Shown: positions 19,001 through 26,829 of the stretch, one piece after another
Layout of the letters: each line of letters opens with the position of its first letter
How positions within the stretch are numbered: the stretch's first letter is position 1
Notes under the pieces: generated by a model
What the model was told of the DNA's origin: nothing
What the model saw: the letters and a program-made list of their open reading frames with translations, nothing else
The model's database searches: none
Position numbers and translations under genes: made by a program
NCBI GenBank assembly: GCA_036774405.1
Contig: DAIPBO010000012.1
Span: 26,790-90,789 of the forward strand
Direction: 5' to 3'
Length of the DNA: 64,000 nucleotides
Origin: JAAYDS01 sp012729155
GTDB lineage: Bacteria > Chloroflexota > Anaerolineae > UBA1429

Positions 19001-19316
19001 ACACCCAGATGACGAGGCCTACCTCGATGCCCGCGAGCATCTCCGTAAGGGCAGCGGCGCCCTCAGGCCAGGCCGGCCACGCCTCGCCAGAAGGCACCAG
19101 CAGGCAGAGCATGTCGATCACCGGCTCTGGCGTCTGCAAACGTTTGGCCAGGGCCTCTCTGCTTGCCGGGCGTAGCCACTCAATCTCGATCTGGCCGCCC
19201 TGCGCCTCAGCGGCAGAGAGCACGGCCGCAGCGCGATCATAGGCCAGCAGATCGGCTTGAGATGAGACGTCGCTCGAGGCGATCAACAGGCGCAATGACG
19301 GGCGAGGTTGAATCAC
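16071..19316 (-). CDS. STAND (NB-ARC-like) ATPase with TPR repeats and a degenerate CHAT-like N-terminus
   Basis: A 1081-residue signalling ATPase. Residues about 1-185 resemble a CHAT peptidase domain in its outline (closing with the FSELLAGTTLGLACESVQRDL-like and ARWALGAAEG segments), but the catalytic His and Cys motifs are not visible. Residues about 220-450 form a STAND/NB-ARC module: FVGR, Walker A GPVGHGKTALA near 247, and Walker B TLLLWDNVEA near 320. A winged-helix-like part follows, then helical TPR-type repeats from about 640 to 1030. The GTG start at 19316 follows GGAGG. It is the first gene of a two-gene operon with the LCAT-like lipase. Such proteins work in bacterial signalling, cell death or anti-phage defence; none of these is proven here. 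CHAT remnant is the least certain part. Confidence 0.8.
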   Translation of the reverse strand: MIQPRPSLRLLIASSDVSSQADLLAYDRAAAVLSAAEAQGGQIEIEWLRPASREALAKRLQTPEPVIDMLCLLVPSGEAWPAWPEGAAALTEMLAGIEVGLVIWVSGEAFLPDELATLWLAADMAPSALQGALQTLFSELLAGTTLGLACESVQRDLAPNTSAARWALGAAEGRPLANPQPEASGVARVVPFTQDDLRPAWQRLALQPTPGGLPSSPDAPFVGRAFQRAALEAALLTPEARVVCLHGPVGHGKTALAAATARWLMRTATFDRIVYTNLYGGLLPDALVHDLTWQLVGPDATPGTPETSARLHEALAQSRTLLLWDNVEAAFSRDDLNYDDDARSRLLALARELAHSPGCRLLLIADGASMPAELASLEPVAQVLPALTNQEGVALLQAYAGASTEEAAAWSQQLGDSPLVLRCAAARLRSSSDEALRAAIERTLPHAVQQASRWTERGGELALDLLLNDLSPDERLAVNGLGLYPQGFLEPTTLRTLGLEPEPWSRLKALLAAAGLLSQQPVQGLTLSRISMHPALAGHLARQATLRQRQALAQPYANSTLGLLGWLPRGEARAPGLARRLLRLELANIVQSVALAIETDELNLAAELVQAAGSALVTAGLGDTVAALRRRIDRATATAVPAEGPLSRAAVRFVLGQAERLLQSGRVDQAAPMLQGLIKRITADKGQTYAAPEATLDQGLALKLFAMVLTASLRPDVVITTLRQAIALLSQARSLPEAPLAEAQAWRQLGEALLLARQPEAAQEAAQRGLELARRLDDLELVGLLQAQLAGAMAAHEETDAALLQFEQAAESLSKASAWPALCSLWEQVAALQEARRHDAPAAIEALGHGLAVASAAELPSVRGNLLLRRARLHARLEQGELTVADLHAAVEAFREANQPQSVVGALHALAEHYLSQSEPAAAAVHATRALEISQAGGQNAVAWEIYHLLQRVAHASGDAEQEAAWRQRTQRAFALSPAGAAVVQQWFGLIRAIAEACRGAALSAETAEAVEKLEADAQGRALAHALWAVLGGARGPEAYSELDHVAALVVRTVLHGIDHPEIFERQPTGNTTAQGAASGG

Positions 19317-19349
19317 TGTTCCTCCGCGTGCATAGTGGCTATTGACCCG

Positions 19350-19378
19350 ATTATACCCTGTGCGACGGCTTTGGTCAG
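19350..19378 (-). promoter_or_regulatory. Promoter of the STAND-lipase operon
   Basis: On the minus strand: CTGACC (complement of 19373-19378), 17-base spacer, TATAAT (complement of 19350-19355). Its -35 overlaps the -35 of the divergent queD promoter, so the two cannot easily be occupied together. Confidence 0.55.
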
Positions 19379-19398
19379 CATCAGACCTTGGGTATACT
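19371..19398 (+). promoter_or_regulatory. Promoter of queD-lon
   Basis: TTGGTC (19371-19376), 16-base spacer, TATACT (19393-19398), 29 bases before the queD GTG start. Confidence 0.6.
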
Positions 19399-19426
19399 AT
19401 AGGGTGCTCATTCTGGAGGTACCCGC

Positions 19427-19792
19427 GTGTACACGGTATCGGTAAGACGCCATTTTGACGCTGCTCACGCCTTGCGGGGCTATGCTGGCAAGTGCGAGCG
19501 GCGCCACGGACATCGCTTTGAGGTGGTTGTCTCGGTGCAGCGCTGCCAGCTCGATAGCATTGGTCTGGCGTTGGACTATGGTATCATCAAGCGAGAGTTG
19601 GACTCGGTGTTGGCGCTGCTGGATCACACGGACCTCAACGAGACGCCACCGTTCGATGAGATCAACCCCAGCTCCGAGCATATCGCGGCCTATATCCATG
19701 ATCAGATGGCCGCACGCCTGGGTGGGCCCATCGACCAGGTGCAGGTGTACGAGTCTCCCGACGCCTGGGTGACCTACACCCCTGATGCCTGA
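19427..19792 (+). CDS. queD: 6-carboxytetrahydropterin synthase QueD (PTPS family)
   Basis: Second step of the preQ0/queuosine pathway: converts dihydroneopterin triphosphate to 6-carboxytetrahydropterin. It has 121 residues. Zinc and catalytic residues are present: His in RHFDAAHALRG, and CERRHGHRF, which supplies the catalytic Cys and two zinc His; the C-terminal QVQVYESPDAWVTY contains the substrate-binding Glu. It begins with GTG after GGAGG. The pathway's last enzyme, tgt, is encoded at 29444; queC, queE, queF and queA are not in the window. Likely co-transcribed with lon. Confidence 0.93.
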   Translation: MYTVSVRRHFDAAHALRGYAGKCERRHGHRFEVVVSVQRCQLDSIGLALDYGIIKRELDSVLALLDHTDLNETPPFDEINPSSEHIAAYIHDQMAARLGGPIDQVQVYESPDAWVTYTPDA

Positions 19793-19819
19793 GCATTCTC
19801 CCGGAGGCAGACAAGCCTG

Positions 19820-22228
19820 ATGGCTCAAGAGATCACGAGCGAATCGCACGAGTTCGACCAATGGCTCGAGACATCGACGCCCGACTATGACGAGCTGCCG
19901 GTGTTGCCCGTCTTGGCCCTGCGCGACTCGGTCATGTTCCCGCATATGATGGTGCCGTTGCTGGTGGGGCGCGAACGTTCCATTCGCGCGGTAGAGGCGG
20001 CTATGGCCGCTGAGGGCCGCCTGCTGGCGCTAGCCCAGCTCGACGAGGAGATCGAAGTGCCCGAGGTGAGCGATCTCTATCGCGTGGGCACCGAGGTCGT
20101 CATCGGCCGCAAGTTGCTGATGCCCGATGGCAGCCTGAGCATCTGGGTGCAGGGGCAGCGCCGCGTGCAGGTGGCCAAGTTTGTGCAGACCGAACCCCAC
20201 ATCGCGGCCACCGTCGAGCCCGTTGAAGAAGTCACCCGTTCCGACGTGCAGGCCGAGGCGCTCAAGCGCGCGGTGCTGCGCAGTTTTCATCGTGTCCAAG
20301 AGCTGAGCCAGAACATCCCCGAAGACGCCTATGTGGCTGCCGTGAACGCCGAGACGCCCGGCCTGTTGGCCGACCTGGTGGCCTCGGTGCTGGGGTTGAC
20401 GGTGGCTGAACGGCAAGAGGTGCTGGCAAACCTGGACTGCTACGACCGCCTCAAGGCGGTGCAGCGCATCCTCGCCGCAGAGCAGGATGTGCTCGAGCTG
20501 GAGAACCAGCTGCAATCGCAGGTGCAGCAAGAGATCGACCGCGGCCAACGCGAGTACTTTTTGCGCGAGCAGATGCGCGTCATCCAGTCCGAGTTGGGCG
20601 AGGGAGACCCCTATGCGCAAGAGGTCGAAGAGCTGCGCACCAAGCTCGCCGAGTTGGAGCTGCCCGACGAGGTGCGCGAGCGCGCCGACAAAGAGCTCTC
20701 GCGCCTGAGCGGCATGTCTCCCATGTCTCCCGAGACGGGCGTTATCCGCACCTATCTGGACTGGATCATTGCTCTGCCCTGGGGCCAGGAAACTGAGGAT
20801 AACCTCGACATTGCGCGGGCCAAAGAGATGCTCGAGGCCTCGCACTATGGCATCCCCAAGGCCAAAGAGCGCATCCTGGAGCACATCGCCGTGTACTCGC
20901 TGGCCCGCGACAAAATGAAGAACCCGATCCTCTGCTTTGCGGGGCCGCCCGGCACCGGCAAGACGTCGCTGGGGCGCTCCATCGCAGAGGCTCTGGGGCG
21001 CAAGTTTGTGCGCGTGAGCCTGGGCGGCATCCGTGATGAGGCCGAGATCCGCGGGCACCGCCGAACCTATGTGGGCGCACTGCCCGGCCGCATCATCCAG
21101 ACCATTCGCCGCGCTGGGTCGGCCAATCCTGTGTTCATGCTCGACGAGATCGACAAGCTGGGCATGGACTTTCGCGGTGACCCGGCGTCGGCGCTGCTCG
21201 AGGTGCTCGACCCGGAGCAGAACAATGCCTTTTCCGATCATTATCTCGAGCTGCCGTTCGATCTTTCGCACGTGATGTTCATCACCACGGCCAACTATCT
21301 CGATCCGGTGCCGCCGGCGCTGCTTGACCGCATGGAAGTGATCGAGTTTCCAGGGTATATGGAGTACGAGAAGGTCCATATCGCCCGCAAGTTCCTGATC
21401 CCGCAGCAGATCGAGCAAAACGGGTTGGAGCAGCTCAGGTTCTCGGACGGCGCATTGCAGGCGCTGATCCGTGAGCACACCAACGAGGCGGGTGTGCGCA
21501 ATCTGGATCGGTTGATCGCCACCGTGTGTCGCAAGGCGGCGATGCGCATGGCTGAGGGTAAGGCGCCGCTTCGCCAGGTGTCGGCCCAGTCGCTCACCAA
21601 GCTGGTGGGCCCGCCCCGTTACACCTTTGGTGTGGCCGAGCGAGAAGATCAGATCGGCGTAGCCACTGGCCTGGCCTGGACTGAGGCCGGCGGAGACACC
21701 ATGTCGATCGAGGTGAGCATTGTGGCAGGCAAGGGGAGCCTGCTGCTCACGGGGCAGCTGGGCGACGTGATGCAAGAGTCTGCGCAGGCAGCGCTGAGCT
21801 ATGCGCGCTCGCGGGCCGAGGACTATGGTTTTGACGATGTCGATTTCGACAAGATCGATATCCATGTGCACGTGCCCGAGGGCGCTGTGCCCAAAGATGG
21901 CCCGTCGGCAGGCATTACCATTGCCACCGCCCTCATCTCGGCGCTGAGCGGCCGCGCCGTGGACCATCAAGTGACCATGACCGGCGAGATCACCTTGCGC
22001 GGGCGGGTGCTGCCCATCGGCGGCCTGCGAGAAAAGGCGTTGGCCGCGCACCGCGCTGGCCTCAAGACGATCCTCGTGCCCAAGCAGAACGATCGCGATA
22101 TGGTCGAGGTGCCCAGGAACTTGATGCGCAATATGCGCTTTGTGTTTGTTGAGAACATGGACCAGGTGGTGCCCGTGGCGCTGCGCACGCAGGCCGATCA
22201 GCGGGCGCGGAACCATTTTTTGCAGTAG
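19820..22228 (+). CDS. lon: ATP-dependent protease Lon
   Basis: Cytoplasmic quality-control protease, 802 residues, LonA type. Order: N-terminal LON substrate-binding domain (LPVLPVLALRDSVMFPHMMVPL), coiled-coil linker, AAA+ module with Walker A GPPGTGKTSLG (about 377) and Walker B FMLDEIDKLG, then the protease domain with the Ser-Lys dyad, Ser in PKDGPSAGIT (about 695) and Lys in REKALAAHRAGLK (about 738). The start is 27 bases after the queD stop; GGAGG lies somewhat far (12 bases). A terminator follows at 22243. Confidence 0.98.
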   Translation: MAQEITSESHEFDQWLETSTPDYDELPVLPVLALRDSVMFPHMMVPLLVGRERSIRAVEAAMAAEGRLLALAQLDEEIEVPEVSDLYRVGTEVVIGRKLLMPDGSLSIWVQGQRRVQVAKFVQTEPHIAATVEPVEEVTRSDVQAEALKRAVLRSFHRVQELSQNIPEDAYVAAVNAETPGLLADLVASVLGLTVAERQEVLANLDCYDRLKAVQRILAAEQDVLELENQLQSQVQQEIDRGQREYFLREQMRVIQSELGEGDPYAQEVEELRTKLAELELPDEVRERADKELSRLSGMSPMSPETGVIRTYLDWIIALPWGQETEDNLDIARAKEMLEASHYGIPKAKERILEHIAVYSLARDKMKNPILCFAGPPGTGKTSLGRSIAEALGRKFVRVSLGGIRDEAEIRGHRRTYVGALPGRIIQTIRRAGSANPVFMLDEIDKLGMDFRGDPASALLEVLDPEQNNAFSDHYLELPFDLSHVMFITTANYLDPVPPALLDRMEVIEFPGYMEYEKVHIARKFLIPQQIEQNGLEQLRFSDGALQALIREHTNEAGVRNLDRLIATVCRKAAMRMAEGKAPLRQVSAQSLTKLVGPPRYTFGVAEREDQIGVATGLAWTEAGGDTMSIEVSIVAGKGSLLLTGQLGDVMQESAQAALSYARSRAEDYGFDDVDFDKIDIHVHVPEGAVPKDGPSAGITIATALISALSGRAVDHQVTMTGEITLRGRVLPIGGLREKALAAHRAGLKTILVPKQNDRDMVEVPRNLMRNMRFVFVENMDQVVPVALRTQADQRARNHFLQ

Positions 22229-22242
22229 ACCGATCTGTACTC

Positions 22243-22273
22243 AAGAGGCCGCGTCGTACAGGCGCGGCCTCTT
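22243..22273 (+). terminator. Hairpin terminator after lon
   Basis: Perfect 11-bp stem (22243-22253 with 22263-22273), 9-base loop, 14 bases after the lon stop. There is little T-run, so it is a moderate terminator candidate; it also overlaps the presumed promoter of the next gene. Confidence 0.6.
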
Positions 22274-22284
22274 GGCGTTGTGTG

Positions 22285-22290
22285 TATAAT
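22285..22290 (+). promoter_or_regulatory. Possible -10 box for the AlbA_2-type gene
   Basis: A perfect TATAAT, 30 bases before the next start codon. The -35 region would fall in the lon terminator stem and matches the consensus poorly, so transcription may need an activator. Confidence 0.4.
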
Positions 22291-22319
22291 CGCAGCAGCA
22301 GCAAGAGGAGGGGCCCGAC

Positions 22320-23696
22320 ATGGATTGGCACGAGGCGCACGGCCTGCTGAGCTCGATGGGCGCCGACCATGTGGTGACGTTGCCCCAAGCCGCCACGCCG
22401 CGGCGCATCGCAGAGTGGGCGGCGGCGTTGGCCAACGGTGAAGGCGGCGCTGTGGTGTTGGGCGCCACGAGCCCAAGCTGTCCTCTCGAAGACGGCGCTG
22501 CGGTGCTAGAGCGCGCCCTGGATGCGCTGTTGATGTGCGAGCCAGCACTGGTGGCGCCCGTGCCGGTGTTTGTCGGCAAAGAGGGCGCGCCCGAGGCAGT
22601 GCTTGTGCAGATACCGGCCGGGCTGCGACACGTCTATGCGGTGGATGGACGCTATCTGGTGCGGGCAGGGGCCCGTGTGGCACCCCTCAGCAGCCTGGCG
22701 CTCAAGCAGCTGCTGGTGGCGCGCGGCCAGGTCAGCTACGACGCCGAACCTCTCCCTGGGGCCTCGTACGATGATCTCGATGGTGAGGCGATTGCCGCTT
22801 ATCTGGCGCGCATCGGCAACCCCCGTGGCCTGCCTGTTAACGAACTGCTGCGACAGCGCGGCTGCTTGTACGGCGCCGAGGCCAGGCCGACCGTGGCGGG
22901 CGTGCTGCTCTTTGGCCGGCAACCCGATCGCTGGGTGCGGTCCAGCGAGATTTTGGCCGTGCGCTACGCCGGTCAGCGCATGAGCGACCGGTTTGTGCGC
23001 GAAGACATCCGTGGGCCGCTGCCCGAGCAGATCCGCCGTGCCGTGGCCTTTGCTTTGGGCAATATGCGCCGTGCCGTCGAACTGAGCGGGGTCGAGCGCC
23101 TGGAGACGACCGAGTACCCCGAGGAGGCGGTGCGCGAGGCCATCGTCAACGCTGTGGCGCACCGCGACTATGCCCTGGCTGGTGACGGTATTCGACTGTT
23201 GCTCTTCAGCGATCGGCTCGAGGTGCATTCGCCGGGACGCCTGCCCGGGCACGTGACGGTGGCCAACATCCGGCAAGAGCGCTGCTCGCGCAATGAGGTG
23301 ATCGTGCAGGTGCTGGCTGACCTGGGGTTCATCGAGCGGCTGGGCTATGGCATCGACCGGATGATCGACCTGCTCGCCGACGCTGGGCTGCCGCCACCCG
23401 AATTCCGCGAGACGGCCGGCGGCTTTGTGGTCACCCTGCGCAGTGCTTCCGGGCAGCTCCTCGAGGAGCCCGAGCCCACCGCTGTGTGGCGGCATGCGGG
23501 CTACAACGCACGCCAGGCGGCGCTTTTGACCTATCTCGACACCCACGAATATGTCAGCAACCGCGAGTATCGCGAGCTGTGCCCCGACGTCAGCGCCGAG
23601 ACGTTGCGCCGCGATCTGGCCGATCTGGTGCGGCGTGGTGTGTTGCTGCGCATTGGCGCCAAACGCGGCACCGTGTATGCTCGCCGCCAACCATGA
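22320..23696 (+). CDS. AlbA_2/Schlafen-type putative DNA-binding protein with ATPase-like and winged-helix regions
   Basis: A 458-residue protein. The N-terminal part (about 1-130) fits the AlbA_2 (Schlafen-type) domain: ANGEGGAVVLGAT and the short sheet with AVLVQIPAGLRHVYAVDGRYLVR. The central part (about 240-350) has the features of the HATPase_c_4 domain that usually accompanies it: YPEEAVREAIVNAVAHRDY, FSDRLEVHSPGRLPGHVT, RNEVIVQVLADLGFIERLGYGIDRM. The C-terminus (about 395-455) is a winged helix (VSNREYRELCPDVSAETLRRDLADLV). Such proteins are mostly uncharacterised regulators. Start has AGAGGAGGGG upstream. Two bases beyond its stop begins a perfect 21-bp inverted repeat, a plausible operator or terminator. 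Confidence 0.85.
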   Translation: MDWHEAHGLLSSMGADHVVTLPQAATPRRIAEWAAALANGEGGAVVLGATSPSCPLEDGAAVLERALDALLMCEPALVAPVPVFVGKEGAPEAVLVQIPAGLRHVYAVDGRYLVRAGARVAPLSSLALKQLLVARGQVSYDAEPLPGASYDDLDGEAIAAYLARIGNPRGLPVNELLRQRGCLYGAEARPTVAGVLLFGRQPDRWVRSSEILAVRYAGQRMSDRFVREDIRGPLPEQIRRAVAFALGNMRRAVELSGVERLETTEYPEEAVREAIVNAVAHRDYALAGDGIRLLLFSDRLEVHSPGRLPGHVTVANIRQERCSRNEVIVQVLADLGFIERLGYGIDRMIDLLADAGLPPPEFRETAGGFVVTLRSASGQLLEEPEPTAVWRHAGYNARQAALLTYLDTHEYVSNREYRELCPDVSAETLRRDLADLVRRGVLLRIGAKRGTVYARRQP

Positions 23697-23697
23697 G

Positions 23698-23744
23698 GAT
23701 ATCGCACAATATCCCACACGCCTTGTGGGATATTGTGCGATATC
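23698..23744. repeat. Perfect 21-bp inverted repeat made of tandem decamers
   Basis: Left arm 23698-23718, right arm 23724-23744, loop CGCCT. Each arm itself holds two near-identical decamers in tandem, ATATCGCACA then ATATCCCACA on the left and their complements on the right. No T-run follows. It lies two bases after the AlbA_2-type gene and about 90 bases before the next gene. Either a long hairpin terminator or a four-site operator. Confidence 0.75.
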
Positions 23745-23833
23745 GTGTGAAAGCGGTGCAATGGCGTAACCATAGCCGCCAGGCTGCGTATCAGTACACA
23801 GCAGGGCAAGTGCACTGTTGTGAGGAGAGCGAG

Positions 23834-24373
23834 ATGAAGAGACGTGGCATGCTGTACGTTGGGGTGCTGCTGGTGACGTTGGGCGTCATCTTTATGCTGA
23901 TCCAGTTCACCCAGGCGACGATGCCTAACCTGTTGGGTTGGCGCCGCCTGTGGCCACTGCTGGTCCTGTTCGTTGGGCTGGCCTTTTGGCTGCCGTTGCT
24001 GCTGTGGTGGCCGCAAAGGGCCAGTATCTGTGGTCTGGCGATGCCAGCCACCATCATCACTGCCAACGGCCTGTTGCTGCTCTACCAGTCTCTCACGGGC
24101 GATTGGGGTTCGTGGGCCTATATGTGGGCCATCGAGCCACTGGCGGTGGGCGTCGGGCTGCTGGCCATCTACGCCCTGGGCCCGCGCGATAGAGGGCTGC
24201 TGACCGCGGCCGGCGTGGTCGGCGGCATCGGCCTGGTGATGCTGATGGTCTTTGGCGCCGTGTTTTCGCCGGTGCTGCGCTATCTGTTGCCGGCGCTGCT
24301 CATCGTGGCCGGGCTGGTGATGTTCCTGCGCGGATCGCGGCAGCGCGCCGCTGAGGATGGGCCGACGCCCTGA
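23834..24373 (+). CDS. LiaI/LiaF-type small polytopic membrane protein
   Basis: A 179-residue protein with five or six hydrophobic segments and a short basic tail (FLRGSRQRAAED). The pattern of a helix ending in a WPLLVLFVGLAFWLP-type segment resembles the LiaI/LiaF-like transmembrane families of envelope-stress modules, also seen in the convergent PspC-domain gene. The frame is open from 23486, but the ATG at 23834 has GAGGAGAGCGAG upstream and starts the first helix. It may be regulated through the inverted repeat just upstream. Function unknown. Confidence 0.75.
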   Translation: MKRRGMLYVGVLLVTLGVIFMLIQFTQATMPNLLGWRRLWPLLVLFVGLAFWLPLLLWWPQRASICGLAMPATIITANGLLLLYQSLTGDWGSWAYMWAIEPLAVGVGLLAIYALGPRDRGLLTAAGVVGGIGLVMLMVFGAVFSPVLRYLLPALLIVAGLVMFLRGSRQRAAEDGPTP

Positions 24374-24392
24374 GCGGGCGTCCTGTGTCAAC

Positions 24393-24427
24393 ACGAGAGG
24401 GGCTGGCAATTTGCCAGCCCCTCTCGT
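24393..24427. terminator. Bidirectional terminator between convergent membrane-protein genes
   Basis: Perfect 15-bp stem (24393-24407 with 24413-24427) with AATTT in the loop, in the 77-base gap between the LiaI-like gene (plus) and the PspC-domain gene (minus). Confidence 0.75.
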
Positions 24428-24450
24428 CATGTCGGTCTCGCGAGCCAACG

Positions 24451-24891
24451 TTACTTTTTGATGTTCTGAATCAGGATCAGGATGCCCACGGCGATGACGC
24501 CCAGCGGCCACAGACCGTTGAAAAAGCTCAGCACGTTCAGGTTGCGCAAGAGTAGCAATAGGCCCACACCCACCAGGATGGCGCCGCCGATCAGCAGCCG
24601 GTCGCTGCTGTTGGCGTCGCCCCAATGGCGCTGACGCAGTTCGCCAAAGGTGCTCTTGATGTCATCCACGTTCTGGCGGATCGAGTCGTCATGGTCGGTA
24701 AAGGGCACGTCGCGCTGCGGGATGAACAGCCACAGCAGCAGATAGACGGGCAGCCCCGTGCCCGAGAACATGATCGCCAGCGTCACGAACAAGATGCGCA
24801 CCAGGGTGGCATCCACCCTGAAATACTCGGCCAGCCCTCCGCAGACGCCACCGATAACGCGGTTGGTGCTGCTTCGATAGAGACGATCCAT
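24451..24891 (-). CDS. PspC-domain membrane protein
   Basis: A 146-residue protein with an N-terminal PspC domain (LYRSSTNRVIGGVCGGLAEYF, then a helix ending in LLLWLFIPQRDVP) and two C-terminal hydrophobic segments (LLIGGAILVGVGLLLLL and GLWPLGVIAVGILILI) of the LiaI-LiaF type. PspC proteins take part in envelope-stress sensing at the membrane; no pspA or liaRS homologue is adjacent. It lies 82 bases downstream of mutL on the same strand. AGGAG precedes the ATG. Confidence 0.9.
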   Translation of the reverse strand: MDRLYRSSTNRVIGGVCGGLAEYFRVDATLVRILFVTLAIMFSGTGLPVYLLLWLFIPQRDVPFTDHDDSIRQNVDDIKSTFGELRQRHWGDANSSDRLLIGGAILVGVGLLLLLRNLNVLSFFNGLWPLGVIAVGILILIQNIKK

Positions 24892-24973
24892 GGTATGCTC
24901 CTACGGATGAATGAGTGCAGTCATGTCTGCGCTTGTACCCCTTATACGCGTTGTGGGCGCCAGGGTTGCTGCG

Positions 24974-26716
24974 TCAGTGTCGACCAAACTCGCGCTCCAA
25001 CTGGGTGGCGCTCAGATGTACCATGGTTGGGCGCCCGTGAGGGCAGGTGTGGGGCAGAGCCGTGGCCTCGAGCTGGCGGATCAGGTCACGCATTTCGAGG
25101 ATGGAGAGGGTTTGCCCGGCGCGGACGGCCGAATGGCAGGCCACGGTGAACAGGGCCTGATCTTCCCACGAAAAGCCGTCACCGCCCTCTACCGCTGCAT
25201 CGAGCAGCTCGAGCAATGCCGCGACCAGATCATAGCCAGCCAGGCTCGCCGGGATGCGTTTGATCAGCACCGTGCTGGGGCCAAAGGGTGCGATGTCGAA
25301 CGCATAGTTGGCGAGCTCCGCGGCATGCTCTTCGAGCAGGGCGGCCTGTTGCGGCGTTACATCGAGAACGATGGGTTCGAGCAGCTCCTGGCCAGGCACG
25401 TTGAGCGCGGCTCGCTGCGCACGCAGCGCCTCATAGCGAATGCGCTCATGGGCGGCGTGCTGGTCGATGAGGTACATGCCCCCGGGCCCCTCTGCCACGA
25501 TGTAGGTCTGGGCGATTTGGCCGACCACACGGAGCATGGGCAGCCGCTCGGTGGGCGCGGTGGCATCAGGCGAGGCGGGCTGGTGTTGGGTCTGGGGTGT
25601 GACCCCCGGCGAGAGCGGCATCTCGTGTTGCGCGGGGGTATACACACTCACCACGCGCGAGGCGCCGTCGCGGCGCCAGGCCGCCGTGGATGTGCCTGGC
25701 ACCAGGCTCACCGGCACCGGATACTGTGCCTGCAGGGTTGCGCGCACGGCCCGCTGCACCGCCGCAAACGCCAGGCGCGGATCTCTGAAGCGCACCTCGC
25801 GCTTGGTGGGGTGGATGTTGACGTCTACCTGCTCGGGGTCGATCCTGATATTCAGGATGACGATGGGAAAGCGGCCCTGCGGCAAGAGCGTGCGGTAGGC
25901 CTCTCGAATAGCAAAAGAGAGGGTCTGATCCTGTATCCAGCGGCGGTTGACGAACAGCACGATGTCGTTGCGATTGGAGCGGTGCACCGAGGGTGCAGCG
26001 ACGAGGCCGTCGACAGCGATGCCGTTCGGCTCTCTGGCAGGTGCGTCGACGGGCAGCATCTCTTGTGCTACGTCCAGGCCATAGAGCGCAAGCACCACAT
26101 CCTGCAGCGAGCCCGTGCCATTGGTGCGCAGCATCTGGCGATCGTTGTGTTGGAGGCGCAGGCGCAGCTCTGGGTAGGCCAGGGCATAGCTCGAGATCAG
26201 GCGACCGATGTGCCCCGCCTCGGTGGGGTCGCTCGACAGGAAACGCAGTCTGGCAGGTGTGTTATAGAACAGGTTCTCGACCTGCACCGTGGTGCCTGGC
26301 GGGCGCGCCTGGGCTGAGCGCTGAACGATCTGGCCGCCCTCGAGGCGCAGGGTGACGCCCGCCAGGGCTTTGCGCGTGCACGTGGAGAGTGTGAGGTGCG
26401 ACACGGCGGCGATGCTGGCCAATGCTTCGCCGCGAAAGCCCAGTGTGCGGATGTGATAGAGCTCCTCGGCAGAAGAGAGCTTGCTGGTGGCATGCCGCTC
26501 AAAGGCCACCTCGACCTCGTCGGCAGCGATGCCGACCCCATCGTCACTCACACGCATTAGCCGCTTGCCGCCCTGGACAATGTCGACGCCGATCTGACTC
26601 GCGCCAGCGTCGATGGCGTTCTCGACCAGCTCTTTGACTACCGAGGCCGGGCGCTCGATCACCTCGCCAGCGGCGATCTTGGCGGCGATGTCGGGCGGCA
26701 GCACGCGGATGGGCAT
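24974..26716 (-). CDS. mutL: DNA mismatch repair protein MutL (endonuclease type)
   Basis: Mismatch-repair nickase and coordinator, 580 residues. The N-terminal GHKL ATPase has its motifs: VVKELVENAIDAGA, SDDGVGI, RHATSKL and TLGFRGEALASIA. The C-terminal domain has the metal-binding endonuclease motif DQHAAHERIRYE (about 422), the conserved ACHSAVRAG and CPHGRPT (about 559), so it should nick DNA itself, as in bacteria without MutH. A variable linker with many Thr, Ser and Pro separates the halves. MutS is not in the window. Confidence 0.97.
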   Translation of the reverse strand: MPIRVLPPDIAAKIAAGEVIERPASVVKELVENAIDAGASQIGVDIVQGGKRLMRVSDDGVGIAADEVEVAFERHATSKLSSAEELYHIRTLGFRGEALASIAAVSHLTLSTCTRKALAGVTLRLEGGQIVQRSAQARPPGTTVQVENLFYNTPARLRFLSSDPTEAGHIGRLISSYALAYPELRLRLQHNDRQMLRTNGTGSLQDVVLALYGLDVAQEMLPVDAPAREPNGIAVDGLVAAPSVHRSNRNDIVLFVNRRWIQDQTLSFAIREAYRTLLPQGRFPIVILNIRIDPEQVDVNIHPTKREVRFRDPRLAFAAVQRAVRATLQAQYPVPVSLVPGTSTAAWRRDGASRVVSVYTPAQHEMPLSPGVTPQTQHQPASPDATAPTERLPMLRVVGQIAQTYIVAEGPGGMYLIDQHAAHERIRYEALRAQRAALNVPGQELLEPIVLDVTPQQAALLEEHAAELANYAFDIAPFGPSTVLIKRIPASLAGYDLVAALLELLDAAVEGGDGFSWEDQALFTVACHSAVRAGQTLSILEMRDLIRQLEATALPHTCPHGRPTMVHLSATQLEREFGRH

Positions 26717-26829
26717 GGTGGGCGCTTCCTTTTGTGGCGCTGATTGGGCTCATTGTACCACATCGCCAGAGCGTCGGCTTGACGAGCCCTGGTGGCCCCA
26801 CTATGCTCGCATGATCTTTGCAGGGGGCG

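Noticed and set aside
20030..22216. Open frame of 728 codons antisense to lon
   Set aside because: Mirrors the codon bias of lon; no start signal, no recognisable domain, many His/Gln-rich stretches typical of antisense translation in GC-rich DNA.
22320..23696. AlbA_2/Schlafen protein as part of a defence island
   Set aside because: Neighbours are lon and small membrane proteins; no nuclease or other defence gene is linked.
23698..23744. Terminal inverted repeat of a transposon or CRISPR-like repeat
   Set aside because: The two arms are only five bases apart, there is no transposase, and there are no further spaced copies in the window.
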